Below are positions 23,762 through 31,333 of a stretch of DNA of 64,000 bases, in pieces; positions within the stretch are counted from its first letter, which is position 1; the number at the start of each line of letters is the position of its first letter. Both the position numbers and the translations under genes were made by a program. Under the pieces are notes generated by a model. The model had not been told where the DNA came from. It saw only the letters and a program-made list of their open reading frames with translations, and ran no database searches. Origin of the DNA: Streptomyces bambusae (GTDB taxonomy: Bacteria > Actinomycetota > Actinomycetes > Streptomycetales > Streptomycetaceae); NCBI RefSeq assembly GCF_020532645.1, contig NZ_JAJAUZ010000019.1:56410-120409 (forward strand). The letters run 5' to 3'.

Positions 23762-24258
23762 CCGCCCGGCGGCCCCGGCTGCGGCCGCGGTCCCGCTTCA
23801 ACCCGCTGCACCTCGCGGGCTGGCTGTTCGCCGACATGCTGCTCGTGCTCGCCCTCGTCGCCATGGGCGACCAGGGCGACCCGGTGCGCGCCGCCCAGGC
23901 CGCCCCGCACACCAAGCCGGGGGCGACGCCCACCGCCAAGCCGAAGCCGAAGGGCCCGCGGGCGGTGGTCCGCACCGCCAAGGAGCTGTCCCTCGACGCC
24001 GACGCCGGAGACACCGCGCAGATCGTGCGGCAGCTGCGCACCAAGACGGCGCCCTGGCAGGGGCGCAAGGCCGCCTTCGTGCTCACCTTCGGCCGCAGCC
24101 CGGACGTGGGCGGCGGCGTCGAGTACGCCCGCCGCATCAACTCCCTGCTGACGAAGGCCCGTCCGGACATGTTCACCGGAGCCACCACCCGCGACTTCTT
24201 CGTCCAGGGATCCTCGGGCGGCCACGCGGACATCGAGATCTACTTCTACACGTACTGA
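23758..24258 (+). CDS. MotB-like single-span membrane protein (166 aa)
   Basis: GTG at 23758 overlaps the upstream stop (GTGA). A basic N terminus leads into one transmembrane helix (about 16-37) reading GWLFADMLLVLALVAM. A conserved-looking Asp at position 26 inside the helix is the hallmark of MotB/ExbD/TolR proteins, which carry protons through A-D-M/L motifs (established for those families; match here by eye). A linker of Lys/Pro/Ala follows, then a C-terminal alpha/beta domain (about 75-166) with RKAAFVLTFGRS and YARRINSLL that could be a diverged OmpA-like fold. It probably pairs with the preceding membrane protein. Confidence 0.65.
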   Translation: MTARRPRLRPRSRFNPLHLAGWLFADMLLVLALVAMGDQGDPVRAAQAAPHTKPGATPTAKPKPKGPRAVVRTAKELSLDADAGDTAQIVRQLRTKTAPWQGRKAAFVLTFGRSPDVGGGVEYARRINSLLTKARPDMFTGATTRDFFVQGSSGGHADIEIYFYTY

Positions 24259-24276
24259 CAACAGGAGGCGTGCGCC

Positions 24277-24942
24277 GTGCAGATCCTTCCCTTCTACCTG
24301 GTGTGCGACGAGTCCGGGTCGATGAACGGTGACCCGCTCAACAGCATCAACAGCGCCCTGCCGGAGCTCCACAAGGAGATCAGCACCAATCCGACGGTCG
24401 CCGACAAGACCCGCTTCGCGCTGATCGGCTTCTCCGACACCGCCACGGTGCTCCAGCCGCTCGTCGACCTCAGCGACATCGACTCGCTGCCGGCGCTCGC
24501 CGCGGGCGGCCTCACCGCGTACGGCGAGGCCTTCCGCACCCTGCTGCGCAGCATCGAGACCGACGTGGAGGCGCTGAAGGCACAGGGCCACGAGGTGTAC
24601 CGGCCGGTGGTCTTCTTCCTCTCCGACGGCGGCCCCACCGACGAGGGCTGGATGGACGCCCACAAGGACCTCACCGAGGCCCGCTACCGGCCGAACATCA
24701 TCGCCTTCGGCATCGGCGAGGCCGACCGCCACACCATCGGGCACGTCGCCAACTTCCGGGCCTTCATGCAGGAGGACACGAGCGTCTCGCCGGCGGCCGC
24801 GCTGCGCGAGTTCGCCGCGAGCCTGACCCGGTCCATCGTCCGCTCAGCCAACAGCATCGCGGCGGACGGCGGCGGCGGCTTCAACCTGGCCGTGGACGAC
24901 ACCGTGCCCGGCTTCACCACCGTGTCCCTCGACAAGCTCTGA
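24277..24942 (+). CDS. vWA domain protein, TerY-like (221 aa)
   Basis: GTG at 24277 with CAGGAGG upstream, 18 bp after the MotB-like gene. A complete von Willebrand A domain fills the protein. The MIDAS metal site is intact: D11-x-S13-x-S15 in CDESGSMNG, Thr in GGLTAYGEAF, and Asp in FLSDGGPTDEGW. TerY-type vWA proteins form a triad with a PP2C phosphatase and a kinase (Ter literature), and exactly these follow here. It is cytoplasmic with no signal peptide. It likely binds its partner through the metal site in a phosphorylation-dependent way (inference). Confidence 0.9.
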   Translation: MQILPFYLVCDESGSMNGDPLNSINSALPELHKEISTNPTVADKTRFALIGFSDTATVLQPLVDLSDIDSLPALAAGGLTAYGEAFRTLLRSIETDVEALKAQGHEVYRPVVFFLSDGGPTDEGWMDAHKDLTEARYRPNIIAFGIGEADRHTIGHVANFRAFMQEDTSVSPAAALREFAASLTRSIVRSANSIAADGGGGFNLAVDDTVPGFTTVSLDKL

Positions 24943-24952
24943 GGCGCGCAGC

Positions 24953-26611
24953 ATGCACCAGGACATGACCCCGGACGGCCCCCGCGTCCCGCCCGCCGAC
25001 GTGCTCGGCGACGCCTTCGACAGCCTGCCCCCGGGCATCGTCAACCCGGGCTCCCGCACCCGCCCCGCCCAGCCGTACGGCTTCGGCCCGTCCCAGGTCC
25101 CGCCGCCCGCGGTCCCGTACGACGGCCTGCTCCCGCACGAGGGCCACGCACCGCCCCAGGGCGGCCGGGCCCCGCACGAAGACCAGGTCCCGCCCCAGGG
25201 CGGCCGGGTCCCGCACGAGCACCACCGGGCCGCGCCGCCCGGCAGCCGGGTCCCGTTCGACGCCCAGGCCCCTTACGACGGCCAGGTCCCTTACGAAGGC
25301 CAGGTCCCGCCGCACGCCCAGGTCCCGCCGCATGCCCAGCCCCGGGCCGCCGCCGGGGCGCCCGACCCGCGGGTGCCCGGCTCCGGGGGACCCGACCCGT
25401 ACGCGGGGGCGCCCGCCGTGGCGCCGCCGTACGAGGTGCCCGACTACGAGGTCCCCGGGTACGAGGTGCCCGCCTTCCAGGACCCGTACCAGCGCCCGCA
25501 GGAGGAGCCCACCCCCCGGACCCCGGCCCGGGAGGAGCCCGCCCGTGCGGAGCGCGCCCCGGAGCCCGCCGCCGGAGCCGCCCCCGAGGCGCCCCCGGCG
25601 CCCCCCGCCGAGCAGCCCGCACCCCCGGCACCCGCCGAGCCGCACCTGTCCGTCCCGCCCCCCGACCCGGCCCCGCCGGCCGGCCCCGTCCCCACCGCCC
25701 CCCGCCTCGGCGACCCGCTGTTCAGCGGTCCCAAACCGCCGCTGTACTCGACCGCGCCCGGCGCCGCCGTACCCGTCCGCGGGGACGCCGACGCCGCGGC
25801 CGTCCCCGACCTCGTCGTCGACGGCGCCACCGAGGGCGCACTGACCGTGCGGGCCGCCTCCGTGCGCGGCGACTCGCACCGGCACCTCGGCGAGCCCCGC
25901 CAGGACTCGCTGACCGTGGCCCGGCTCGGCGAACCCCGCACCGGGCTGCTGCTCCTCGCCGTCGCCGACGGCGTCGGCTCGGCCGCCCGCTCACACATCG
26001 GCTCCCAGGCCGTCTGCCGCGACCTCGCCGAAGGCCTCGACCCGCACGCCCCGGAACTCGTCCGCTGCATCGGCGAGGGCGACGAACTGGCCCTCACCGC
26101 CCTCGTCAACTCCGTGCTCGGCACCGCCGGCGAACGCCTCGCCCAGCGCGCCGCGGCCGCCGGCCGCCGCCCCGAGGAGTACTCCACCACCCTGCGCGCC
26201 CTGCTCGTGCCGCTCGACCCGCAGCTCCGCTTCCGCGGCTTCCTCGCCGTCGGCGACGGCGGCGCGGCGCTGCTCCGCGGCGGCGAGTGGATCCTCGACG
26301 TGGACGCCCCCGCCCGCCCCGACGCCGCCCCCGGCATCATCGACACCCGCACCGCCGCCCTGCCCGGCACCCGCCACACCCAGGCCCGGATCTTCGGCCC
26401 GGCCGAACCCGGCGACCTGTTCGTGCTGTGCACCGACGGCCTGTCCACCCCGCTCGCCGGCGACCCCGGCATCCGCGGCTTCCTCGCCGAGAACTGGGGC
26501 TGCCACGCCCCCGTCCCCGGCCCGGTGGACTTCCTCTGGCAGCTCCAGTACCGGGTGAAGTCCTACGACGACGACCGCACCGCCGTCTGCCTGTGGGAGG
26601 GCGCGCCGTGA
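24953..26611 (+). CDS. PP2C-type phosphatase with long Pro-rich N terminus (552 aa)
   Basis: ATG at 24953, 10 bp after the vWA gene. Residues 1-285 are low complexity, with repeated P-P-Q-G-G-R, P-H-E and Y-E-V-P elements. The catalytic PP2C domain (about 295-548) has the expected metal motifs: RQDSLTV, AVADGVGSAARSHIGS, FLAVGDGGAALL, LCTDGLSTPL and YDDDRTAVCLW. It would dephosphorylate Ser/Thr sites, most likely those made by the kinase encoded next. Its stop overlaps the kinase start (GTGA). Confidence 0.88.
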   Translation: MHQDMTPDGPRVPPADVLGDAFDSLPPGIVNPGSRTRPAQPYGFGPSQVPPPAVPYDGLLPHEGHAPPQGGRAPHEDQVPPQGGRVPHEHHRAAPPGSRVPFDAQAPYDGQVPYEGQVPPHAQVPPHAQPRAAAGAPDPRVPGSGGPDPYAGAPAVAPPYEVPDYEVPGYEVPAFQDPYQRPQEEPTPRTPAREEPARAERAPEPAAGAAPEAPPAPPAEQPAPPAPAEPHLSVPPPDPAPPAGPVPTAPRLGDPLFSGPKPPLYSTAPGAAVPVRGDADAAAVPDLVVDGATEGALTVRAASVRGDSHRHLGEPRQDSLTVARLGEPRTGLLLLAVADGVGSAARSHIGSQAVCRDLAEGLDPHAPELVRCIGEGDELALTALVNSVLGTAGERLAQRAAAAGRRPEEYSTTLRALLVPLDPQLRFRGFLAVGDGGAALLRGGEWILDVDAPARPDAAPGIIDTRTAALPGTRHTQARIFGPAEPGDLFVLCTDGLSTPLAGDPGIRGFLAENWGCHAPVPGPVDFLWQLQYRVKSYDDDRTAVCLWEGAP

Positions 26612-27555
26612 CCATCGACGACGGCGCCGACGTCCCGCTCGGCGGCCTGCACCCCGACCGCAAGATCGGCGACGGCGGCCAGGGCGAGGTGCACACCCTG
26701 ACCGGCCTGCCCGGCGTGCTGTACAAGAGCTACCGCGAGCCGCGCCAGGTCGTCGGCGGCGCCCTGACCGACCTGGTCGCCGTCCGCCAGGCGCTCGCCG
26801 CCCCCGACCGGGCCGTCCTCGACACCGCGACCGCCTGGCCGCTGTGCCGGGTCACCGACCGCGGCCAGGTCACCGGCTTCCTGATGTACGAGGCGCCCGC
26901 GAGCATGACGTGGACCGCGGGCGACGGCAGCACCCGGCTCACGGAGCTGCAGTACCTGCTGCGCCCCGCCAAGGCCGCCTGGAAGGCCGTCGAGCAGCCC
27001 GCGCCCACCCAGCGCTACGTGCTGGCGGTCGCCCTGGTCGAGCTGCTGGACCGGCTGCACGCGATGGGCCTGATCCTCGGCGACCTCTCCCAGGCCAACG
27101 TGCTGTGGACGCTGCGCCCGGCCCCGGCCGTCTTCCTGCTGGACTGCGACGGCCTGCGGCTCGCGGGCCGGCCGCCGGTCCTCGCCCAGGCGGACACCCC
27201 GGACTGGCAGGACCCGAAGGCGCCGCCGGGCCAGGCGTCCGTGGACGGCGACCGCTACAAGGCCGCCCTCGCGGTCGGCCGCATCCTCTGCCAGGACGCG
27301 TACGTCCGCCCCGGCAGCCACCTCGACCTGGTGCCGGGCGTCCTCGACGACCGCCGCGAGCACGCCGTGCGCCGGCTGCACGAGGAGGCCGACGGCGCCC
27401 ACGGCACCCGCCCGCACCTGGGGCAGTGGCGGATCGCGCTGGCCGGCCGGGAGACCATCCGGCTGGCCGCCGCCGAACCGGCCCCGCGGCCGCAGATCGA
27501 CCCGGCGAAGTTCGACGGGGTGCGCCGCCGCGGCAACATCAGCCTCCGGGACTGA
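26608..27555 (+). CDS. Ser/Thr protein kinase-like protein of the Ter triad (315 aa)
   Basis: GTG at 26608 overlaps the phosphatase stop. Kinase elements appear in order: glycine loop KIGDGGQGEVHTL (residues 19-31), VLYKSY with the ATP Lys, a helix region ending YVLAVALVELLDRLHAMGL, the catalytic loop ILGDLSQANVLW (Asp, Asn; the HRD His is replaced), and the metal Asp in LLDCDGL in place of DFG. It therefore looks active but belongs to the atypical kinases found with TerY and PP2C rather than the Pkn family. There is no transmembrane segment. It is the last gene of the five-gene operon. Confidence 0.85.
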   Translation: MTIDDGADVPLGGLHPDRKIGDGGQGEVHTLTGLPGVLYKSYREPRQVVGGALTDLVAVRQALAAPDRAVLDTATAWPLCRVTDRGQVTGFLMYEAPASMTWTAGDGSTRLTELQYLLRPAKAAWKAVEQPAPTQRYVLAVALVELLDRLHAMGLILGDLSQANVLWTLRPAPAVFLLDCDGLRLAGRPPVLAQADTPDWQDPKAPPGQASVDGDRYKAALAVGRILCQDAYVRPGSHLDLVPGVLDDRREHAVRRLHEEADGAHGTRPHLGQWRIALAGRETIRLAAAEPAPRPQIDPAKFDGVRRRGNISLRD

Positions 27556-27639
27556 CGGGCCCGCGCCCGCCGTCCGGACACGCTCCTGCCCCGCCGCCGT
27601 CCCCGGCCGCGGGGCAGTCCCGTACCCGTGCTGCCGCCG

Positions 27640-28947
27640 TCAGTTCGCGCCGACGGTGACCTTCTCGTCGTTCTGGATCTGCTTGACCAGCTGCTGCACC
27701 TTGGCCTTGTCCCAGACCAGGTTGCCGCCGCGGCTGCCCGAGATCGGCATGTTGATCGACGTGCCCTCGCCGCCGCTGATGCCCTTCATCGCGAAGAACA
27801 TCTCGCCCAGGTCGAACAGGCCCATGTCCTTGTCCACGATCAGCGTGTCCAGGCCCGCACCCAGCGTCGGGTACAGCTGGAACGGGTTGAGGATGGTGCC
27901 CGGCGTCGCCGCCTGGCTCGCCAGCGCCGACAGGAACTTCTGCTGGTTCTTCGTCCGCGCCAGGTCCGACTCGGCGAACGCGTACCGGGTGCGGACGAAC
28001 GCGAGGGCCTGCTCGCCGTTGAGGGTCTGCTTGCCGGCCTTGAAGTCGGCGCCGGACTTCTTGTCCTTGAAACCCTTCTCGATGTTCATCTCGACACCGC
28101 CGAGCGCGTCCACGATGTTCGCGAAGCCCGCGAAGCCGATCTCGGCGTAGTGGTCGATCCGCAGCCCGGTGTTGAACTCGACCGTACGGACCAGCAGCTC
28201 CGGCCCGTCCATCGCGTACGCCGCGTTCAGCTTGGTCCGCAGGCCCTTCGCCGCGTACTTCTTGCCGGTCTCCGAGCCGACGAAGGACGGGATCTCCACG
28301 TCCGAGTCGCGCGGCAGCGAGATCATCGAGTTGCCGCCCGAGCAGGCCGCCAGGACCATCATCGAGTCGGTCCGCTTGCCCTCGGCCGAGCCGGTGTGGA
28401 GCTTCTTCTTCTCCTCGGCGGACATGCCCTCGCGGCTGTCGGAGCCGACGATCAGGTACGTCGTGCAGTCGTCGTCCTTCGGCCGCTCGATAACCTTCGA
28501 CAGGTCCACCTCGCGCCGCACCTTGGAGTCGGCCCAGAAGTAGGTGCCGACGGTGGTGACGACCAGCACCGAGGCCAGCACGATCGAGCCCACCTTGATC
28601 CGCTTGCGCCAGTCCGGCGCGGGCTGCGGCGGCCGGCCCGGCCGCGCGGACGGCGGCGCCGGCGGACCGCCCGGCCGGCCGCCCTGGCCGCCGGACGGGT
28701 TGCCGTAGACCTGGCCCGTGTTGTAGCCGCTGTCGTACCCGGCGAACGTGTCGTGCTCCCGGCCCTGCTGCTGCGGCACGCCGTACCCGGACGGCGGCGG
28801 GCCCGCCGGGCGCTGCGGGCGCGGGGGCTGCTGCCGCTGCACGTGCCGCATCCGCTGCGGTCCGTCGGGCTGCGGGTGGCCGCTGCCGCGTCCGTGGCGC
28901 TGGTCACGTCCGCCGTTGTCGGTCCACCCATCGGGCCAGTCATTCAT
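27640..28947 (-). CDS. LytR-CpsA-Psr family protein, LCP-1 (435 aa)
   Basis: ATG at 28947. It has a long Gln/Pro/Gly-rich cytoplasmic segment (1-113), one transmembrane helix (118-137) and an extracellular LCP domain (about 160-400). Diagnostic residues are LIVGSDSREG, RTDSMMVLA, SLPRDSDVEIP, the Lys/Leu-Asn-Ala-Ala-Tyr motif, and ALAFVRTRYAF with the two Arg that hold the polyprenyl pyrophosphate. LCP enzymes attach secondary glycopolymers to peptidoglycan outside the membrane. Unlike LCP-2 to LCP-4 it lacks a LytR_C domain, and it ends soon after the catalytic domain. It is convergent with the kinase gene (gap 84 bp). Confidence 0.93.
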   Translation of the reverse strand: MNDWPDGWTDNGGRDQRHGRGSGHPQPDGPQRMRHVQRQQPPRPQRPAGPPPSGYGVPQQQGREHDTFAGYDSGYNTGQVYGNPSGGQGGRPGGPPAPPSARPGRPPQPAPDWRKRIKVGSIVLASVLVVTTVGTYFWADSKVRREVDLSKVIERPKDDDCTTYLIVGSDSREGMSAEEKKKLHTGSAEGKRTDSMMVLAACSGGNSMISLPRDSDVEIPSFVGSETGKKYAAKGLRTKLNAAYAMDGPELLVRTVEFNTGLRIDHYAEIGFAGFANIVDALGGVEMNIEKGFKDKKSGADFKAGKQTLNGEQALAFVRTRYAFAESDLARTKNQQKFLSALASQAATPGTILNPFQLYPTLGAGLDTLIVDKDMGLFDLGEMFFAMKGISGGEGTSINMPISGSRGGNLVWDKAKVQQLVKQIQNDEKVTVGAN

Positions 28948-29051
28948 GCCCCAAGAATGCCTGCCGCCGCAGGCCTTCCGACAGGCCGGGGCCCACTTCG
29001 TGCCCGGGCTGTTGCACGTCCGGGCAGATGTCACCGGCTTATGGTGGCCTC

Positions 29052-29588
29052 ATGACAGACATATCCGGTGATCTCCAGGGCAAGCCGACCGCGGCTTCCC
29101 GGACCACGCTGAGCCACATCATGACGAGTCACGACACCAATCTGCTCGGTACCGTGCACGGTGGCGTGATCATGAAGCTGGTGGACGACGCGGCGGGCGC
29201 GGTCGCCGGGCGGCACTCGGGCGGGCCCGCGGTCACCGCCTCCATGGACGAGATGGCCTTCCTGGTGCCGGTGCGCGTCGGCGACCTCGTGCACGTGAAG
29301 GCCCAGTGCAACTGGACGGGCCGCTCCTCGATGGAGATCGGCGTACGGGTGCTCGCCGAGCGGTGGAACGAGTCCACGCCCCCCACCCAGGTCGGCAGCG
29401 CCTACCTGGTGTTCGCGGCCGTGGACGCCGACGGCAAGCCCCGCCAGGTGCCGCCGGTGCTCCCCGAGACCGACCAGGACAAGCGCCGCTACCAGGAGGC
29501 GATGATCCGGCGCACCCACCGCCTCGCCAAGCGCCGCGCGATCAAGGAGCTGCGCGAGCAGCGCGCCGCGGAAGGCCTGGACGACTGA
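29052..29588 (+). CDS. Acyl-CoA thioesterase, hotdog fold (178 aa)
   Basis: ATG at 29052; a TATGGT hexamer ends 6 bases upstream and no ribosome site is present, so the mRNA is probably leaderless. A single hotdog domain shows HDTNLLGTVHGGVIMKLVDD, with the catalytic Asp/His region typical of YciA/acyl-CoA thioesterase II-like enzymes, then a C-terminal helix of Arg/Glu. It hydrolyses acyl-CoA to free acid and CoA in the cytoplasm. It stands alone between two opposite-strand LCP genes. Confidence 0.9.
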   Translation: MTDISGDLQGKPTAASRTTLSHIMTSHDTNLLGTVHGGVIMKLVDDAAGAVAGRHSGGPAVTASMDEMAFLVPVRVGDLVHVKAQCNWTGRSSMEIGVRVLAERWNESTPPTQVGSAYLVFAAVDADGKPRQVPPVLPETDQDKRRYQEAMIRRTHRLAKRRAIKELREQRAAEGLDD

Positions 29589-29620
29589 CCGGCTGCTGAC
29601 CGGCCGCGGACCCCGCCCCG

Positions 29621-31084
29621 TCAGGTCCGCCCGCAGGTCACCTGGTCGCCGGTGACCACCCCGAACTCCCCCTGGTACGGGTCCTCCGCCCGCACCCGCA
29701 CCACCTTGCGGTACTCGGTGCCCGCCGTCACCCGCAGCGTCGGGCCCAGCCCCGGCACCGCCCGCAGCTCCGACCCGGGCAGTGCCGCGGCCAGGGTGCG
29801 GGCCGACCGGTCCCAGCGCGGGTCGTACGCCACGACCGTGCGCTTCACGTCCCGGCTCGCCCCGGTGCTGGGGGCCTGCGTGGTGTTGAAGCCGGTGGCC
29901 CGCAGGTCCCGGTCCACCCGGCCGCCGAGTCCGTCGATCCGGGTGCCGTTCTCCACGTGCACCCGGATCTGCTGCGGGGCCACGTCCACCGGCACCGCCG
30001 GCTGGGCAGGCCGGGTGCGCGGCGGTGCCAGCGGTTTGTCCTCCCGCAGCGCCTCGAACAGCCTGGCCGCCTTCGGCCCGTCCCAGCGCAGCACCGAGCC
30101 CAGCCGCGGCACCGGGCTGCCGCCCGCGGCGATCGGCACCGAGGCGAACTCCGACGACGACGGGGTGAAGTCCCGCATCGCCTGCCCCAGCGCCAGCATC
30201 TGTTCCGACCCGAAGTTCCGGTCGGCCCGCACCGACCCCAGCAGGGTGGCGCTGACCTCCTTGAACTTGACCGGGTTGAGCAGCACCCCGCCGGTCGTCG
30301 CCTGCTTGATCAACGCGGCCAGGAACCGCTGCTGGCGCTGCATCCGGCCCAGGTCCGCCGCCCCGTCGATGTGCCGGGACCGTACGTACTGCAGCGCCTG
30401 CCCGCCGGTCAGCCGGTGGGTGCCGGGCAGCAGGTCCAGGCCCGTGTACGTGTCGCGCATCGGCTTGGCCGTGCAGATCTCGACCCCGCCCATCGCATCG
30501 ACCGTCTTCATGAAGCTGGTGAAGTCGACCTCCAGGTAGTGGTCGATCTTCACCCGGGTCATGTTCTCGACGGTCCGCACCGTCAGGTTCGGCCCGCCCT
30601 CCGCGTACGCGGCGTTCAGCTTCACCGGGTGCGGGCCGTGGTGCTTCCCGCTGAACCGGTCGATGTGCGCGGGCACCTCCGCGTAGCTGTCCCGCGGCAG
30701 GCTGATCACGCTGGCCCGCTCCCGGTCGGCGGAGACGTGCACCAGCATGATCGTGTCCGTGCAGTGGCAGGGCGTGCCGCCGAGCCGGTACTCCCGCTTG
30801 TCGTCCCGGCTGATCTTGTCCCGGCCGTCGGTGCCCACCAGCAGGAAGTTCAGGCCGTGCCCCGCCTGCGGCCGGTTCTTCATGTCCTTGAACGGGTCCA
30901 CCCGCTCGATGCCGGTGTCCAGACCCGTCATCACCGCGTGCCCGACCGCCCCCGAGCCGAGCACCAGCACCGACAGCCCGGCCGCGAGCCGCACGCCCCA
31001 GCGCGGCCGCGCCGCGCGCCGGACCGGGACCGGCCGCCGGGTCCGTGCGTGCCGGGGAGAGGGGGAGCGGTGCGGGTGGGGCAC
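29621..31084 (-). CDS. LytR-CpsA-Psr family protein with LytR_C domain, LCP-2 (487 aa)
   Basis: I chose the GTG at 31084, because GGAGG lies at 8 bases and the product then starts with a short basic segment before the transmembrane helix (31-50). The LCP domain (about 85-330) has LLVGTDGRD, HCTDTIMLVHV, SLPRDSYAEVP, KLNAAYAEGG and ALQYVRSRHID. A C-terminal LytR_C domain (about 375-480) with VRVHVENGTRIDGLGG-type start follows. A pair HCT/PCHC near the active site is unusual and may form a disulfide. It would transfer a lipid-linked glycan to peptidoglycan. Confidence 0.92.
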   Translation of the reverse strand: MPHPHRSPSPRHARTRRPVPVRRAARPRWGVRLAAGLSVLVLGSGAVGHAVMTGLDTGIERVDPFKDMKNRPQAGHGLNFLLVGTDGRDKISRDDKREYRLGGTPCHCTDTIMLVHVSADRERASVISLPRDSYAEVPAHIDRFSGKHHGPHPVKLNAAYAEGGPNLTVRTVENMTRVKIDHYLEVDFTSFMKTVDAMGGVEICTAKPMRDTYTGLDLLPGTHRLTGGQALQYVRSRHIDGAADLGRMQRQQRFLAALIKQATTGGVLLNPVKFKEVSATLLGSVRADRNFGSEQMLALGQAMRDFTPSSSEFASVPIAAGGSPVPRLGSVLRWDGPKAARLFEALREDKPLAPPRTRPAQPAVPVDVAPQQIRVHVENGTRIDGLGGRVDRDLRATGFNTTQAPSTGASRDVKRTVVAYDPRWDRSARTLAAALPGSELRAVPGLGPTLRVTAGTEYRKVVRVRAEDPYQGEFGVVTGDQVTCGRT

Positions 31085-31276
31085 GGGGACACCTCCGCGG
31101 GCGGCGGGAAGACGGCGGCGGGAAGACGGCGGGGGGATTCGCCACACCGTAGGCCCATACGATCAGCGCCCGCCGGAGCCGCTCCTCCGGCGCGCACCCG
31201 TGTCCCCCGTACGCGGTAACGTGACCGCCGAATCCGACCCCGTGCGCGTCCGCACCGTGGCGAACAGAACGCACGA

Positions 31277-31303
31277 AGGGGCCCGGCGGTTCGCCGGGCC
31301 CCT
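31277..31303. terminator. Terminator downstream of LCP-3
   Basis: A 12-bp perfect stem (AGGGGCCCGGCG / CGCCGGGCCCCT) with loop GTT. It lies 31 bases after the stop of the minus-strand gene ending at 31334. Confidence 0.9.
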
Positions 31304-31333
31304 CCGCCGTGCCGTGCGGACGGCCTGCGGTGC

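Noticed and set aside
22187..24258. Zorya-type defence pair (ZorA/ZorB)
   Set aside because: Only the general shape and the membrane Asp agree. No MotA signature, OmpA peptidoglycan motif, ZorC/ZorD/ZorE gene or helicase is present, so I use only MotB-like as a description.
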